Source of the DNA: Longimicrobium sp.
GTDB lineage: Bacteria > Gemmatimonadota > Gemmatimonadetes > Longimicrobiales > Longimicrobiaceae
Direction: 5' to 3'
NCBI RefSeq assembly: GCF_036388275.1
Contig: NZ_DASVSF010000108.1
Coordinates: forward strand, 37,583 to 101,582
Length of the DNA stretch: 64,000 nt
The translations under genes and the position numbers were made by a program. Positions 52,885 through 62,334 of this stretch are shown here, in pieces. Numbering within the stretch: the first letter of the stretch is position 1; each line of letters starts with the position of its first letter. The notes beneath the pieces are model-generated. The model was not told the origin of the DNA and did not search any database. It saw nothing but the letters and a program-made list of their open reading frames with translations.

Positions 52885-54057
52885 TCAGCCTTCGCCGTCA
52901 CGGGTGACGAAGGAGGTCAGCGTTTCCACGACGGTGCCCAGCACCCCGGGCCGAGGCGGAAGCGCGTACACGTCGGCGGTAACGCCGTGCGCGTCGCGGC
53001 GGCTGGCGCTGGCCGCGTCGTACACCACCAGCAGGGTGCGCGGGCCGTCGCCCTCGTCGAAGCGGCACATCCCCTCGGGGTGGTCGGACCCGCCCTGCAC
53101 GTCGTGCGGCAGCATGGTCACCCGCTCCAGCGCGTCCGCCGGCACCAGCGACTCTTCCTGCACCCGCATGCCGCCGCGCCAGCGGAACACGCCGGCGGGC
53201 GCGCTCACGTCCATCGTGGGTCCGGCCAGGATCAGCAGGTCGTCGCCGTCGCGGGCCAGGTCGCGGATCCCCAGCCCGTCCAAGTCCAGAAAGTGCTTGC
53301 GGTAGCGCCGCCCGCCGGCCTCGATCTCCCGCAGCCTCATCCGCCCGCCGCCCTTGGCATCCACCGGCTCCACCTGCACGATCACCGCCCAGCCGCGCAG
53401 CACGGGGCCGCGCAGCCCCAGGAACACGCGCCCGTCGTCCACCTGCACCCCCTCCACGTCCAGCCCGTTGTCCTTGCCCGGGATCTTGATGAACCGGCGC
53501 AGGTGCGGGTCGCCGCTCAACTCGCGGATCAGCTCGCTGTTGCGGCCGCGGCCACGCAGGCGCGCGGCGGTGAGCGTGCGCTCCGGGTCGCGCGGATCGG
53601 GGCACGACTTGCGCGGCACCAGCCCGCCGGCTTCTGGGTCGTCCTCCAGCGGTATGCGGGCGATCAGGTAGCGGTTGTCGTCGACGTCCACGTCGGCCAG
53701 CGCCTCTGAGGCTTCCTTGAAGTCCATCCCGCGCTTGGCCTTGCCCTGCTTGCGGCTGTGCGACCCCACCAGCCACAGGTACGGCGGCTCCCACGCCAGC
53801 CCCTCGACGTCCACCTCGTCGTCGGCCTTGCCAGGCAGGTCCACCAGGTCGGCCAGCTTGTAGGTGCGGTGCTCGCCGAAGCGGCCGCCGCCCAGGTCGG
53901 TGACGCGCTCCAGGGTGGCGGTTTCGTCGCAGCCCAGGAACAGGTGCCGGCCCACGCGGACGGCCGAGGAAAGGCTCTCGCGGATGGCCTCGGACTCGAC
54001 GCTGCCGTCGGGCGGCGCGTTCAGGCCGATGTGGATGGTCTGGTCTGGTGCTCGCAT
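52885..54057 (-). CDS. DUF3616 protein
   Basis: 390 residues from ATG 54057. Beta-propeller-like repeats with GLDVEGVQVDDGRVFLGLRG, FLDLDGLGIRDLARDGDDLL and HPEGMCRF, typical of DUF3616, a family with unknown function and no signal peptide here. Operon partner is the 79-residue protein. Divergent from Ppx across a 160-base gap holding a CACTCACG tandem. Confidence 0.8.
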   Translation of the reverse strand: MRAPDQTIHIGLNAPPDGSVESEAIRESLSSAVRVGRHLFLGCDETATLERVTDLGGGRFGEHRTYKLADLVDLPGKADDEVDVEGLAWEPPYLWLVGSHSRKQGKAKRGMDFKEASEALADVDVDDNRYLIARIPLEDDPEAGGLVPRKSCPDPRDPERTLTAARLRGRGRNSELIRELSGDPHLRRFIKIPGKDNGLDVEGVQVDDGRVFLGLRGPVLRGWAVIVQVEPVDAKGGGRMRLREIEAGGRRYRKHFLDLDGLGIRDLARDGDDLLILAGPTMDVSAPAGVFRWRGGMRVQEESLVPADALERVTMLPHDVQGGSDHPEGMCRFDEGDGPRTLLVVYDAASASRRDAHGVTADVYALPPRPGVLGTVVETLTSFVTRDGEG

Positions 54058-54214
54058 GGATGGGCCGGGTAGCTCGGGACGGCGCGGGTGATGGACGGCG
54101 CACGATCGCCGGTCCACTCCCGCACTCACGCATCAACGCACTCACGCACTTCCCTTGCCCTCACGGTCCGGCCTTTGCCCCGCCCTGCGGCGTCTCCTAC
54201 TCCGGATACGCAGA

Positions 54215-55798
54215 ATGACGCCGCTGCTCAACCGCCCCACGGACGCCGCCCCCGACGCGCCGCCGCAGTTTCCGCTGCGGGTGGCCGCCGTGGACGTGGG
54301 CTCCAACGCCATCCGCTTTCTCGCCGCCGAGTTCACCTCGCCCACCGCGTACCGCGTGCTGGCCGAGACGCGCGCGCCGGTGCGGCTGGGCCACGAGGTG
54401 TTCCTGTCGGGCCGGCTGGACCGCGCGGCCATGGAGGCCGGGGTAGAGGCCATCACCGGCTTTCGCAAGCGGATGGAAGACCTGGGGATCGTCCACTACC
54501 GCGCGGTGGCCACCAGCGCCACCCGCGAAAGCCGCAACGGCGGCGAGTTCGTGGCCCGCGTGCGGCGCGAGGCGGGGATCGACCTGGAGGTGATCACCGG
54601 CACCGAGGAGGCGCGCCTGGTCTACGAGGCCATTCGCGCGCAGGTGCCGTTCGGAAAGAAGAAGTGGATGCTGGTGGACCTGGGCGGCGGCAGCGTGGAG
54701 GTGTCGCTGGTGGACGCCACGGGAATCCTGTGGAGCGAGTCGCACACGCTGGGGTCGGTGCGGCTGCTGGAAGAACTGTCGGGCTCCAGCGAAGACCCCG
54801 GGCGGTTTCAGCGGCTGCTGGAAGAGTACATGGCGTCGCTGCGCATTCCCCTGATCGCCAAGCAGTGGAAGCCGGCCGGATTGATCGCCACGGGCGGCAA
54901 CATCGAGGCGCTGGCCAAGCTGCTGGGTGCCGAGCCGGGGCGCGGGCGCATGGCGGCCATCCAGATGAACGACCTGCGCGGCGCGGTCGCCATGCTGTCG
55001 CGCCTCTCGTACCGCCAGCGCGTGGACCAGCTGGGGCTGCGCGAGGACCGGGCGGACGTCATCGTTCCCGCGGCCATGGTGTACGAGCGCGTCGCGTCGC
55101 TGGCGGGAGCGGCGGAGATCATCGTTCCCGCGGTGGGTCTCAAGGACGGCGTGCTGGTGGATCTGGTGGACGACCTGACCACCCACCAGGCGCACGAAGA
55201 CCGCAAGGAGCGGGCGGCGGTGGAGGGCGCGGTGGCGCTGGGCCTGCGCTACCTGTTCGACGAAAAGCACGCCCGGCACGTGGCGTGGCTGGCGGGCTCG
55301 CTCTTCGACCAGCTGGAAAAGGTGCACCGGATGGACGCGGCCGAGCGGCGGCTGCTGCGGGTGGCGGCCATTCTTCACGACATCGGCATCTTCATCGGCC
55401 ACAAGAAGCACCACAAGCACTCGCTGTACATCATCAGCCAGTCGGAGGTGCCGGAGCTCACGGCGCGGGAGATGGACATCGTGGCCAACGTGGCGCGATA
55501 CCACCGCAAGGGCACGCCGGCCGCGCACCACGAAGACTTCAACCGGCTGCCCTCGGACGACCGCGAGCGGGTGGTGAAGCTGGCCTCGCTGCTGCGCATT
55601 GCCGACGCGCTGGACCGCGAGCACGTGCAGGCCGTTACGGGGGTGACGGCCACGGCGGGAAAGAGCAAGCTGACGCTGGAGCTGGAAGGGGAGGGGGACC
55701 TGCTGCTGGAGCGGTGGGCGCTGCGCCGCAAGGCCGGCCTGTTTACCGACACCTTCGGCCTGGAGGTGGAGGTCGCGGGTGACCGGGCGGAGAGCTAG
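54215..55798 (+). CDS. ppx: Ppx/GppA exopolyphosphatase with HD-like C-terminus
   Basis: 527 residues from ATG 54215. Actin-like fold with VDVGSNAIRFLAAEF and DLGGGSVEVSL nucleotide motifs, and a C-terminal HD-type domain (ILHDIGIFIGHKKHHKHSLY). Hydrolyses polyphosphate and/or pppGpp. Full length matches the long Ppx forms. Works against Ppk1, 15 kb away. Confidence 0.92.
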   Translation: MTPLLNRPTDAAPDAPPQFPLRVAAVDVGSNAIRFLAAEFTSPTAYRVLAETRAPVRLGHEVFLSGRLDRAAMEAGVEAITGFRKRMEDLGIVHYRAVATSATRESRNGGEFVARVRREAGIDLEVITGTEEARLVYEAIRAQVPFGKKKWMLVDLGGGSVEVSLVDATGILWSESHTLGSVRLLEELSGSSEDPGRFQRLLEEYMASLRIPLIAKQWKPAGLIATGGNIEALAKLLGAEPGRGRMAAIQMNDLRGAVAMLSRLSYRQRVDQLGLREDRADVIVPAAMVYERVASLAGAAEIIVPAVGLKDGVLVDLVDDLTTHQAHEDRKERAAVEGAVALGLRYLFDEKHARHVAWLAGSLFDQLEKVHRMDAAERRLLRVAAILHDIGIFIGHKKHHKHSLYIISQSEVPELTAREMDIVANVARYHRKGTPAAHHEDFNRLPSDDRERVVKLASLLRIADALDREHVQAVTGVTATAGKSKLTLELEGEGDLLLERWALRRKAGLFTDTFGLEVEVAGDRAES

Positions 55799-55804
55799 AC
55801 GCCG

Positions 55805-56299
55805 CTACAACTCACGCGGGGAACTCTCGAGCCCAGCCGATTCGTCTACCAGTTGGCTCCAGTCCGACGGAGGCCTCCCGGCTTCCAGCATCTTCTGGAA
55901 GACGCGGTAGGGATCGGTCCTGGCACCCGCCTTCCGAAGCGTGTTTTCGTCGTTCATCCACGCGTAAACGATGGTCCTGGTGCCGGAGTGAAACCGGAAG
56001 AACAACCGGAAACGCTGGCCGAACTTGGCGCGCCGCCAGTGCCGTTGCTTCGGGCCCAACGTGTTGCCGAGCTGGAACTCTGGGCCGGCAGGGTCAGAGG
56101 GGATTACGTCTCGAATCAGCTTTCGCACGGCCGCGAGCAGCTTTACATGCGGGTGGTGCCTGTACCCTGCCGGATCGGTGCGCACGGCGTGCGTGGCGGA
56201 CCGGGTGAGATCGTCCAGCTGCTTGGCGAACTCCGGCCAAGCCATCAAACGCCATCCCTGATTCCGGCCCGCCGCGTCAGGGAAGCTGGACATCGTCAC
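55805..56299 (-). CDS. yhaV: YhaV-type RNase toxin
   Basis: 164 residues. Aligns by eye to E. coli YhaV: NQGWRLMAWPEFAKQLDDL, HWRRAKFGQRFRLFFRFH, AWMNDENTLRKAGARTDPYR and PPSDWSQLV. YhaV is a RelE-superfamily mRNA-degrading toxin. Its start overlaps the antitoxin stop by 23 bases. Converges with ppx, 6 bases apart. Confidence 0.9.
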   Translation of the reverse strand: MTMSSFPDAAGRNQGWRLMAWPEFAKQLDDLTRSATHAVRTDPAGYRHHPHVKLLAAVRKLIRDVIPSDPAGPEFQLGNTLGPKQRHWRRAKFGQRFRLFFRFHSGTRTIVYAWMNDENTLRKAGARTDPYRVFQKMLEAGRPPSDWSQLVDESAGLESSPREL

Positions 56300-56621
56300 C
56301 GAAGGCTTCCGTCAGATCGACGTCCATGTCTCCCACCAAGTCGTCAATCCTGGCGAGCAGCTCCGTATCGAGGGGCTGGATCAGCTCCGGATGGGTAACC
56401 ATCTGTCGCTCCAGAAACGCTAGGTACGCGAGCAGGACCGGATCGTCGTCTTCCGCAGCCACGCTGGCATCTTCGGCGCTGGTGACCAGGAGGGTGCCGG
56501 GCGCGATCACGTGCGCCTCGAAGCGGCCAGCTCCGAACTCAGGATGCGCCTTGAAAAGCGCTGACTCGAACGAGAGCGCTTTTGAGTTACCCGCAGTGGT
56601 CGCCTTCCCGGTGTAGCTCAT
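56277..56621 (-). CDS. prlF: PrlF-type antitoxin
   Basis: 114 residues. SwapHinge/AbrB-like head (MSYTGKATTAGNSKALSFES) and a C-terminal helix DPVLLAYLAFLERQMVTHPE as in PrlF (SohA). Neutralises the YhaV toxin encoded just downstream. ATG 56621 is chosen because an AGGAGG-like GAGGTGAG lies just before it; the frame opens slightly earlier at 56645. Upstream palindrome is the likely autoregulatory site. Confidence 0.85.
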   Translation of the reverse strand: MSYTGKATTAGNSKALSFESALFKAHPEFGAGRFEAHVIAPGTLLVTSAEDASVAAEDDDPVLLAYLAFLERQMVTHPELIQPLDTELLARIDDLVGDMDVDLTEAFGDDVQLP

Positions 56622-56635
56622 CTCACCTCCTCTGT

Positions 56636-56655
56636 GTTCGTACAAGTATACGAAC
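56636..56655. promoter_or_regulatory. Operator of prlF-yhaV
   Basis: GTTCGTA, 6 bases, TACGAAC: a perfect 7-bp inverted repeat 15 bases upstream of the antitoxin start. Confidence 0.7.
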
Positions 56656-56659
56656 GGCG

Positions 56660-56941
56660 TGAAAGGCGGTCAATCCGCGGAGCCGAGGCCTCTGCATTGG
56701 TGACCGCTGCCGCGCCCTGACCTGGTTCGTGTCCCGGGCTAGATCCTTCGGCCCGCGAAGGATGTGCTGCGGGCAGGGCCGGCGCGCCTGGGCCTCAGGA
56801 TGACAGAAATGGTGGCGCAGCAATGGGTTGGATGCGCCACCACGATCTGAAGTGTACCCCCTCTCCCACGCTGTTTGTGGGAGAGGGTGGACGAGCATAA
56901 GCGAGGACGGGTGAGGGCCCCAGCGGAGCCAAGGCGTCAGG
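56660..56941. repeat. Repeat block: family A and family C
   Basis: Family A, inverted, at about 56682-56815 (GAGGCCTCTGCATTGGTGAC ... CTCAGGATGACAG). Family C-like CTCTCCCACGCTGTTTGTGG hairpin at about 56855-56890. No gene. Confidence 0.65.
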
Positions 56942-57511
56942 TCACCCGCCGAGGGTGCGGTGGATGCGCTGGGCCTCGCGCAGGTGGGCCGCGACCATGG
57001 GGCGCATGCGCTGAAGCTCCGCGCGCAGCCGCTCGTCCTGCGCGGCGGGGATCAGGTTCTTGTCCAGCGCTTCCACCAGCCACCCATGCTGCTGCACCTG
57101 CAGGCGCATGTACTCGCGGTCGAACACCGCCCCGCTGCGCGTATCCATGGACACCGTCGTCTGGCGCGTAAATTCGTCCAGGTTGCGGCTTGTCTCGCTT
57201 TCACGCGGCGACAGCCCCAGCCGCTGCCCCATGGCGGCCATGTCCGTCTCGGCGCGCGTGTGCTCGGCGACCATCCGTGCGGCGAACGCGCGCACCTCTG
57301 CGCTGGCCGCGCGCTGCTCCGCCTGCTGGCTCAGGGCGATTTCGCTGCGGTTGGCGGCCATCACGGTCTCGAAGACGTGCTCGTTGCCCATCCCCATGGC
57401 GCTCGCGGCGGCGCCCGGGTCCTGCATTCCCGCGCCCATGCACCCGGCCAGGGCCGAGGGCAGGGCAAGGCAGGCGGCCAGGACGGCGCGGGAGAGGAGT
57501 TGGCTCGGCAT
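56942..57511 (-). CDS. DUF4142 lipoprotein
   Basis: 189 residues. Signal ending in lipobox ALAGC, then an all-helical DUF4142 domain with NRSEIALSQQAEQRA, AEHTRAETDMAAMGQRLGLS and DREYMRLQVQQHGWLVEALD. Members are ferritin-like, often stress-related and secreted. Probably anchored in the envelope. Follows the UbiB gene at a distance of 51 bases on the same strand. Confidence 0.85.
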   Translation of the reverse strand: MPSQLLSRAVLAACLALPSALAGCMGAGMQDPGAAASAMGMGNEHVFETVMAANRSEIALSQQAEQRAASAEVRAFAARMVAEHTRAETDMAAMGQRLGLSPRESETSRNLDEFTRQTTVSMDTRSGAVFDREYMRLQVQQHGWLVEALDKNLIPAAQDERLRAELQRMRPMVAAHLREAQRIHRTLGG

Positions 57512-57562
57512 TTCGGTCCTTGCTCTCGGGTTCGAAGCGGAAAACCGGCGGACTTCGCGGCG

Positions 57563-59251
57563 CTACTTTTCGTCGCCGCGGCGGCGCTGGCGCACGTCGC
57601 TGACTAGGATGTCGAACACCAGCAGCAGCCCCAGCGCCGCGGCGCCCATGAACAGGATCATCGCCACGCCGGGATACCCCAGGATCTGATAGCGCGTCTC
57701 CACCCGCATCATCATGGCCGCCGACACGATCAGCGCCGACGCCACCAGGCTCACGGCGATGCGGTTGGAGATCTTCTGCATCCCCTGCAGCAGCCACTTC
57801 TCCTCGGGAACGCGGACGCGCACCTCGATTCCGTCCTCGGTGATGGCCTCCAGCGCGCGGTTCACCCGGCCGGGAAGCTTCTGCACCAGCTCGTTCATCT
57901 CCAGCATGTTGCTGAACATGCGGCTGGGTGAAACGTTCTTCATCATCCGCCGGCGCATCAGGTCCGACGCGTTGCGCTGGATGGCGGCGTTGGGGTCGAA
58001 CTGGGGGTCCAGCGTGCGGCCCACCTGGTCCAGCGCCAGCAGCGCACGGCCGAGCATCGTCAGCTCCACCGGCAGCCGGATGCCGTTCTCGGCCGCGCTG
58101 CGCGTCACCTCCAGCATCACCCGCCCCACCTGGATGTTCTCGGCGTTGCGCGCCGTGGCGAAATCGGCCACCAGCGTCTTCACGTCGGCCGTGAAGATGT
58201 CTTCGCGGTAGCCGGAGCGGACGTCGCCGGCCTGGATGGTGGCGCGCGCCGCCTCGGCGCCCTGCCCGTCGGCGATGGCCAGCAGCATCCGCAGCAGGTG
58301 CTGCTGCAGGTCCGGGCCGATGCGCCCCACCATTCCCACGTCCAGGAGCGCGACCCGCCGGTCATCGGTCAGGAAGACGTTGCCGGGGTGCGGATCGGCG
58401 TGGAAGAAGCCGTCGACCAGGATCTGCTTGAGGTAGGCGCGGAACAGCTCCTCGGCCAGGACGTCGCCATCCAGCTCCAGCCGGGCCAGCGGGCTGATCG
58501 AGGTGATCTTGCGGCCGCGGATGAACTCCATCGTCAGCACGCGGGAGGTGGTGTAGTCTTCCACCGGCCGCGGCACGATGATGCGTTGGAACTCCGCCAG
58601 GTTCTCGTCGAGCGTGGAGGCGTTGCGGGCCTCGCGGCGGTAGTCCAGCTCGGCCATCAGGCTCTTGCGCAGCTCCTCGAAGGTGCGGCCGAACTCGTAC
58701 TGGCGCCCGGCCCTGGTGTGCCGGTCCATGAACTCCACCACGTCCTCGATGGCGTCCATGTCGCGCACCAGCTGCTCGCGCACGCCGGGGCGCTGCACCT
58801 TCACCGCCACCGTGCGCCCGTCGCGAAGCTTGGCCCGGTGCACCTGCCCCAGCGAGGCGGCGGCCAGGGGTTCGCTGTCGAACTCCAGGAACGCCTTGGA
58901 CACGCGCACGCCCAACTCCTCCGCCACGATGCGCTCGGCGTCCTCGGCCGGGAACGGCTCCAGCCGGTCCTGCAGGCGGGTGAGCGCGTCGATGTAGGCG
59001 GGCGGAACGAGGTCCGGGCGGGTGGAAAGAAGCTGGCCCAGCTTCACGTACGTGGGCCCCATCCGCTCCAGGTCGTCGGCGAGCTCGTCGGCCAGGCCGG
59101 GGGCGTCGGTGCTCTGCAGCACCTGGTCGGTGCCCTCGAGCGCGTCTTCCAGCCCGGCCTGCCGCACCAGGTCGCTGCGCCCGTACTTCATGGCCAGGCG
59201 TGCCATGTCGCGGTACCGCTTCAGGTGCTCGGGGCGCAGCGAAATGCCCAT
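57563..59251 (-). CDS. UbiB/ABC1-family atypical kinase
   Basis: 562 residues. GPTYVKLGQLLSTRPDLVPP (KxGQ motif), AAASLGQVHRAKLRDGRTVA (alanine-rich loop), VKVQRPG lysine, FHADPHPGNVFLT and LLDVGMVGRI are the UbiB signature set; two C-terminal membrane helices. The family supports quinone or isoprenoid lipid metabolism. No ubiquinone genes nearby. Start at ATG 59251. Confidence 0.92.
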   Translation of the reverse strand: MGISLRPEHLKRYRDMARLAMKYGRSDLVRQAGLEDALEGTDQVLQSTDAPGLADELADDLERMGPTYVKLGQLLSTRPDLVPPAYIDALTRLQDRLEPFPAEDAERIVAEELGVRVSKAFLEFDSEPLAAASLGQVHRAKLRDGRTVAVKVQRPGVREQLVRDMDAIEDVVEFMDRHTRAGRQYEFGRTFEELRKSLMAELDYRREARNASTLDENLAEFQRIIVPRPVEDYTTSRVLTMEFIRGRKITSISPLARLELDGDVLAEELFRAYLKQILVDGFFHADPHPGNVFLTDDRRVALLDVGMVGRIGPDLQQHLLRMLLAIADGQGAEAARATIQAGDVRSGYREDIFTADVKTLVADFATARNAENIQVGRVMLEVTRSAAENGIRLPVELTMLGRALLALDQVGRTLDPQFDPNAAIQRNASDLMRRRMMKNVSPSRMFSNMLEMNELVQKLPGRVNRALEAITEDGIEVRVRVPEEKWLLQGMQKISNRIAVSLVASALIVSAAMMMRVETRYQILGYPGVAMILFMGAAALGLLLVFDILVSDVRQRRRGDEK

Positions 59252-59480
59252 CGTCGTTGTCTGCCCGGGGGTGCGTCACGTTCACGCCTGCAAGTAGCCC
59301 GAACGGGCAAAGCAGAAAACGTGCTTGCGTGAACGCTCAGCCTCACCTGACGAAAACAAAAATAGCCGCTATCGGGCGCAACCCACCCGGGACCTCGCCC
59401 CGAGCGGGAAATCGCGGCAACGTGTCAATCCAACAACTGCAGTGCGAAGCCCGCCCGTTTACTCCACCCAGGACAGCTAC

Positions 59481-59855
59481 ATGAAAACGGCTACGTTCAA
59501 CCCCAATGGCGGACCCATCATCGCCGAGGTTACCCCCGGCTCGGCGGCCGTAGGTTCCTACACGATCCTCCTGTGGGAGGCAAATGCGAATCTTGTGGTC
59601 ATGAGGCGTGACGGGAATTTCATCAACACCGCAGACGATGCGTATACGCTCCCCGAGCCGAACGAGCACAACGACGGCCGCATCGTGGAGTGCATCGCCA
59701 CGGTCGTTATTACACCCCCCGTCGACACGTACAACGTGGATCTCGTCATCAGGCAGGACGGAAACGAGATCGGCGGCGATTCGGCGTCTGGGAGCGACGC
59801 TTCGGGAACGGTGACTGTGGATCTCTTCGTTCAACTGAACGGAGGTGGCGCGTGA
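59481..59855 (+). CDS. Small beta-rich hypothetical protein
   Basis: 124 residues from ATG 59481, after CAGGACAGC. Beta-sandwich-like: ATFNPNGGPIIAEVTPGSAA, SYTILLWEANANLVVMRRDG, VDTYNVDLVIRQDGNEIGGD. No signal peptide. Its TGA overlaps the next GTG (GTGA), so the two are coupled; it may be a carrier or chaperone-like partner of the secreted neighbour. Family not recognised. Confidence 0.6.
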   Translation: MKTATFNPNGGPIIAEVTPGSAAVGSYTILLWEANANLVVMRRDGNFINTADDAYTLPEPNEHNDGRIVECIATVVITPPVDTYNVDLVIRQDGNEIGGDSASGSDASGTVTVDLFVQLNGGGA

Positions 59856-60889
59856 GGCGCTTGATTGCGGCGCTCTGGATCCTGGCCGCTCCGGTACCGC
59901 TGCTCGCGCAACGCCCCGACTCGCTGGCGCAGCAGTTTGAAGTCGATTTCGCGATTCCGGATGCTCCCGCATTCGAGCTCCTGCAGGTCGACGAGAGCAA
60001 CATCCTTCGTCCTACCACCGTACGGGCGTTGACCGCCGGCTTTTCCGACATGTTCGAGGGTGAGGGCGGGGCCTTCCAGGTTCCCACCGCCTTTGCGCTC
60101 GAGGCGGCACCGTTCCTTCTGGCACATGGGCCGCGGCTTACGCTTGCGCAGTACAGGGACAATCCCGTTCTGTATCGGATGCGGACTTCCGCCGCCGTTC
60201 GCCGAAGCTCCAGCACGGGTGCGGCAACCGGCTTGGCGCTGGGGGTGCGGTTGTCGCTCGCGGACGAAGGCGATTTGCGGATGAACCAAGCGTACATCGA
60301 CAGCGCGACCGGGCTGGCGGCCGCAATCAACCAGATTTACGTGAACGCGCGAGTTCGCACCGGTCCGCCCCCAAGGCCTATCGTTCTCAGCCAAGCGGAA
60401 CGTGATTCGATCAAACGCATGGTGGAGCCGTTCCGAAAGCGCTGGGAGCAGACCCGCTGGAACGCTGGTGTGTTCGACGTTGCGGCCGGCCTGATGGCCG
60501 CATCCGCCGACTCGCTTGGCAACGACCTGAAGATGGGCGCACTTGCGGCTTGGGGAACCTGGGCGCGGGGCTTCGGCCAGTGGGGCCAACTCCTGCTGGG
60601 CGGGCGTGGCACTTTCGGACGGGAGGAGCCGGACGAAGAACGCGCCTTGGGTGGAAGTCTTGGTGGGCGCTTCTACGCCGGCACCAATGCGTACAAGGTG
60701 TTCGTGGAGGGGCAGAGCACAATCGCCGCTAACGCGTCACCCGGCTGGCTCGTGAACACGGGCGGCGAAACCCGGCTCTTCAGCCGCTTCTGGGCCAACT
60801 TCTCCGCGGGGGTGAATTGGGAAGGCAGTGGCAACCCTCACCTGACGGGCCGGTTCACCATCAAGGCGGCTGCGCCTCCCGTCTTCTAA
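59852..60889 (+). CDS. Secreted protein of unknown function
   Basis: 345 residues from GTG 59852. Signal peptide RRLIAALWILAAPVPLLAQ. The mature protein is mixed, with a Gly-rich beta-barrel-like C-terminal third (GRFYAGTNAYKVFVEGQSTI, GRFTIKAAAPPVF). Ends in an aromatic residue, hinting at an outer-membrane barrel, but not decisive. A strong ribosome site GGAGGTG precedes the GTG inside the previous gene. Confidence 0.65.
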   Translation: MRRLIAALWILAAPVPLLAQRPDSLAQQFEVDFAIPDAPAFELLQVDESNILRPTTVRALTAGFSDMFEGEGGAFQVPTAFALEAAPFLLAHGPRLTLAQYRDNPVLYRMRTSAAVRRSSSTGAATGLALGVRLSLADEGDLRMNQAYIDSATGLAAAINQIYVNARVRTGPPPRPIVLSQAERDSIKRMVEPFRKRWEQTRWNAGVFDVAAGLMAASADSLGNDLKMGALAAWGTWARGFGQWGQLLLGGRGTFGREEPDEERALGGSLGGRFYAGTNAYKVFVEGQSTIAANASPGWLVNTGGETRLFSRFWANFSAGVNWEGSGNPHLTGRFTIKAAAPPVF

Positions 60890-60938
60890 ACGTAGGCCGG
60901 TGCGCTCCAGGTGCGCGCGGGTGGCGGAAACGCTGATT

Positions 60939-60972
60939 GGGCGGTACTCTCGCGTTCAGGAGAGTACCGCCC
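60939..60972 (+). terminator. Terminator before ackA
   Basis: GGGCGGTACTCTC and GAGAGTACCGCCC form a perfect 13-bp stem with an 8-base loop, 50 bases after the stop at 60889 and 12 bases before ackA. Confidence 0.75.
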
Positions 60973-60983
60973 TTCGCTTCCAT

Positions 60984-62225
60984 ATGCGTATGAACATCCT
61001 GGTCCTCAACGTCGGGTCGTCGTCGCTCAAGTGGCAGGTGATCGACACCGACGAGCAGTGCTTCGCCAGCAACACGGACCGGCGGCTCGCGCGCGGGCAG
61101 GTGGAGCGCATCGGCGGCGAGGCGGTGTGGAGCTTTCGCGCGGGGGATGGGGCGTCCGTAAAGGGCTCGGCTCCGCTGCGGGACCATCGCGCGGCCGTGG
61201 AGTTCCTGCTCCAGTGGCTGGTGGCCGAGGGCGGCGCGCTGGGAAGCCTGGCCGAGATCGGCGCCGTGGGGCACCGCGTGGTGCATGGCGGCGAGCGCTT
61301 CGTAAGGTCCGTGGGCATCGACGAGCAGGTGCTGCGCGGCATCGAGGAGACCATCGAGCTGGCGCCGCTGCACAATCCCGCCAACCTCAAGGGCATCCAC
61401 GCCGTCCGCGCGGTGCTGGGCGCAGCGGTGCCACAGGTGGCCGTGTTCGATACGGCGTTCCACCACACGCTTCCCGAGCGCGCGTTCCTGTACGCCATCC
61501 CGTACTCGCTGTACCGCCGGCACCGCGTCCGCCGCTACGGTTTCCACGGCACCTCGCACCGCTACGTGAGCTACCGATGGCGGCAGCTGACGGGCACCAC
61601 GCGCGAGGCGCAGCGCATCATCACCCTTCACCTGGGCAATGGCTGCTCGGCGTGCGCCATCTCCGGCGGCGAGTCGCTGGACACGTCGATGGGGTTCACC
61701 CCGCTGGAGGGGCTGGTGATGGGCACGCGCTCCGGCGACGTGGACCCCGCGGTGCTGGACTACATCGCCCAGAAGGAGGGATTGTCGCTGGCGGAGGTGG
61801 AGATGCTGCTGAACAAGCAGTCGGGGCTGCTGGGCATCTCCGGCCTTACCAACGACATGCGCGAGCTGCTGGCCGAGGCGCGCGAGCACGACGACCGGCG
61901 GGCGCGGCTGGCGATCGAGATCTTCTGCTATCGGGCACGCAAGTACATCGGCTCGTACCTGGCGGCCATGGGCGGCGCCGACGCCGTCTGCTTCGCGGGA
62001 GGCATCGGCGAGAACGCGCCCGCCGTGCGCGCGATGATCTGCGAGGGGCTGGAGTTCGCCGGCATCCAGGTGGACGCCGCCGCCAACGAGGCACACGTGG
62101 GCCGCGAAGGGCGCATCAGCCCCGAGGGCGCGCGGACGGAAGTGTGGGTGATTCCCACCGACGAGGAGCTGCTGATCGCCCGCGACACGTTCCGCGTGGT
62201 GCACGGGATCGAGGCGCGGTACTGA
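60984..62225 (+). CDS. ackA: Acetate kinase
   Basis: 413 residues from ATG 60984. LNVGSSSLKW, HRVVHGG, PLHNPANL, FDTAFHHTLP, RYGFHGTSHRYVS, HLGNGCSACAI and GIGENAPAVR make a complete acetate kinase signature set. Converts acetate and ATP to acetyl phosphate. No pta lies in the window. Starts just after a terminator, so it has its own promoter. Confidence 0.95.
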   Translation: MRMNILVLNVGSSSLKWQVIDTDEQCFASNTDRRLARGQVERIGGEAVWSFRAGDGASVKGSAPLRDHRAAVEFLLQWLVAEGGALGSLAEIGAVGHRVVHGGERFVRSVGIDEQVLRGIEETIELAPLHNPANLKGIHAVRAVLGAAVPQVAVFDTAFHHTLPERAFLYAIPYSLYRRHRVRRYGFHGTSHRYVSYRWRQLTGTTREAQRIITLHLGNGCSACAISGGESLDTSMGFTPLEGLVMGTRSGDVDPAVLDYIAQKEGLSLAEVEMLLNKQSGLLGISGLTNDMRELLAEAREHDDRRARLAIEIFCYRARKYIGSYLAAMGGADAVCFAGGIGENAPAVRAMICEGLEFAGIQVDAAANEAHVGREGRISPEGARTEVWVIPTDEELLIARDTFRVVHGIEARY

Positions 62226-62334
62226 GGGGCGGGGGAGTGCGGGAACGTGGGAGCCGGTTCCCGTCCGGGAGCGGATGAATCCGCCGCAACACCAGCGGAA
62301 AGCCTCACAAACCCGGTGAGGCTTCACTTCGTGC

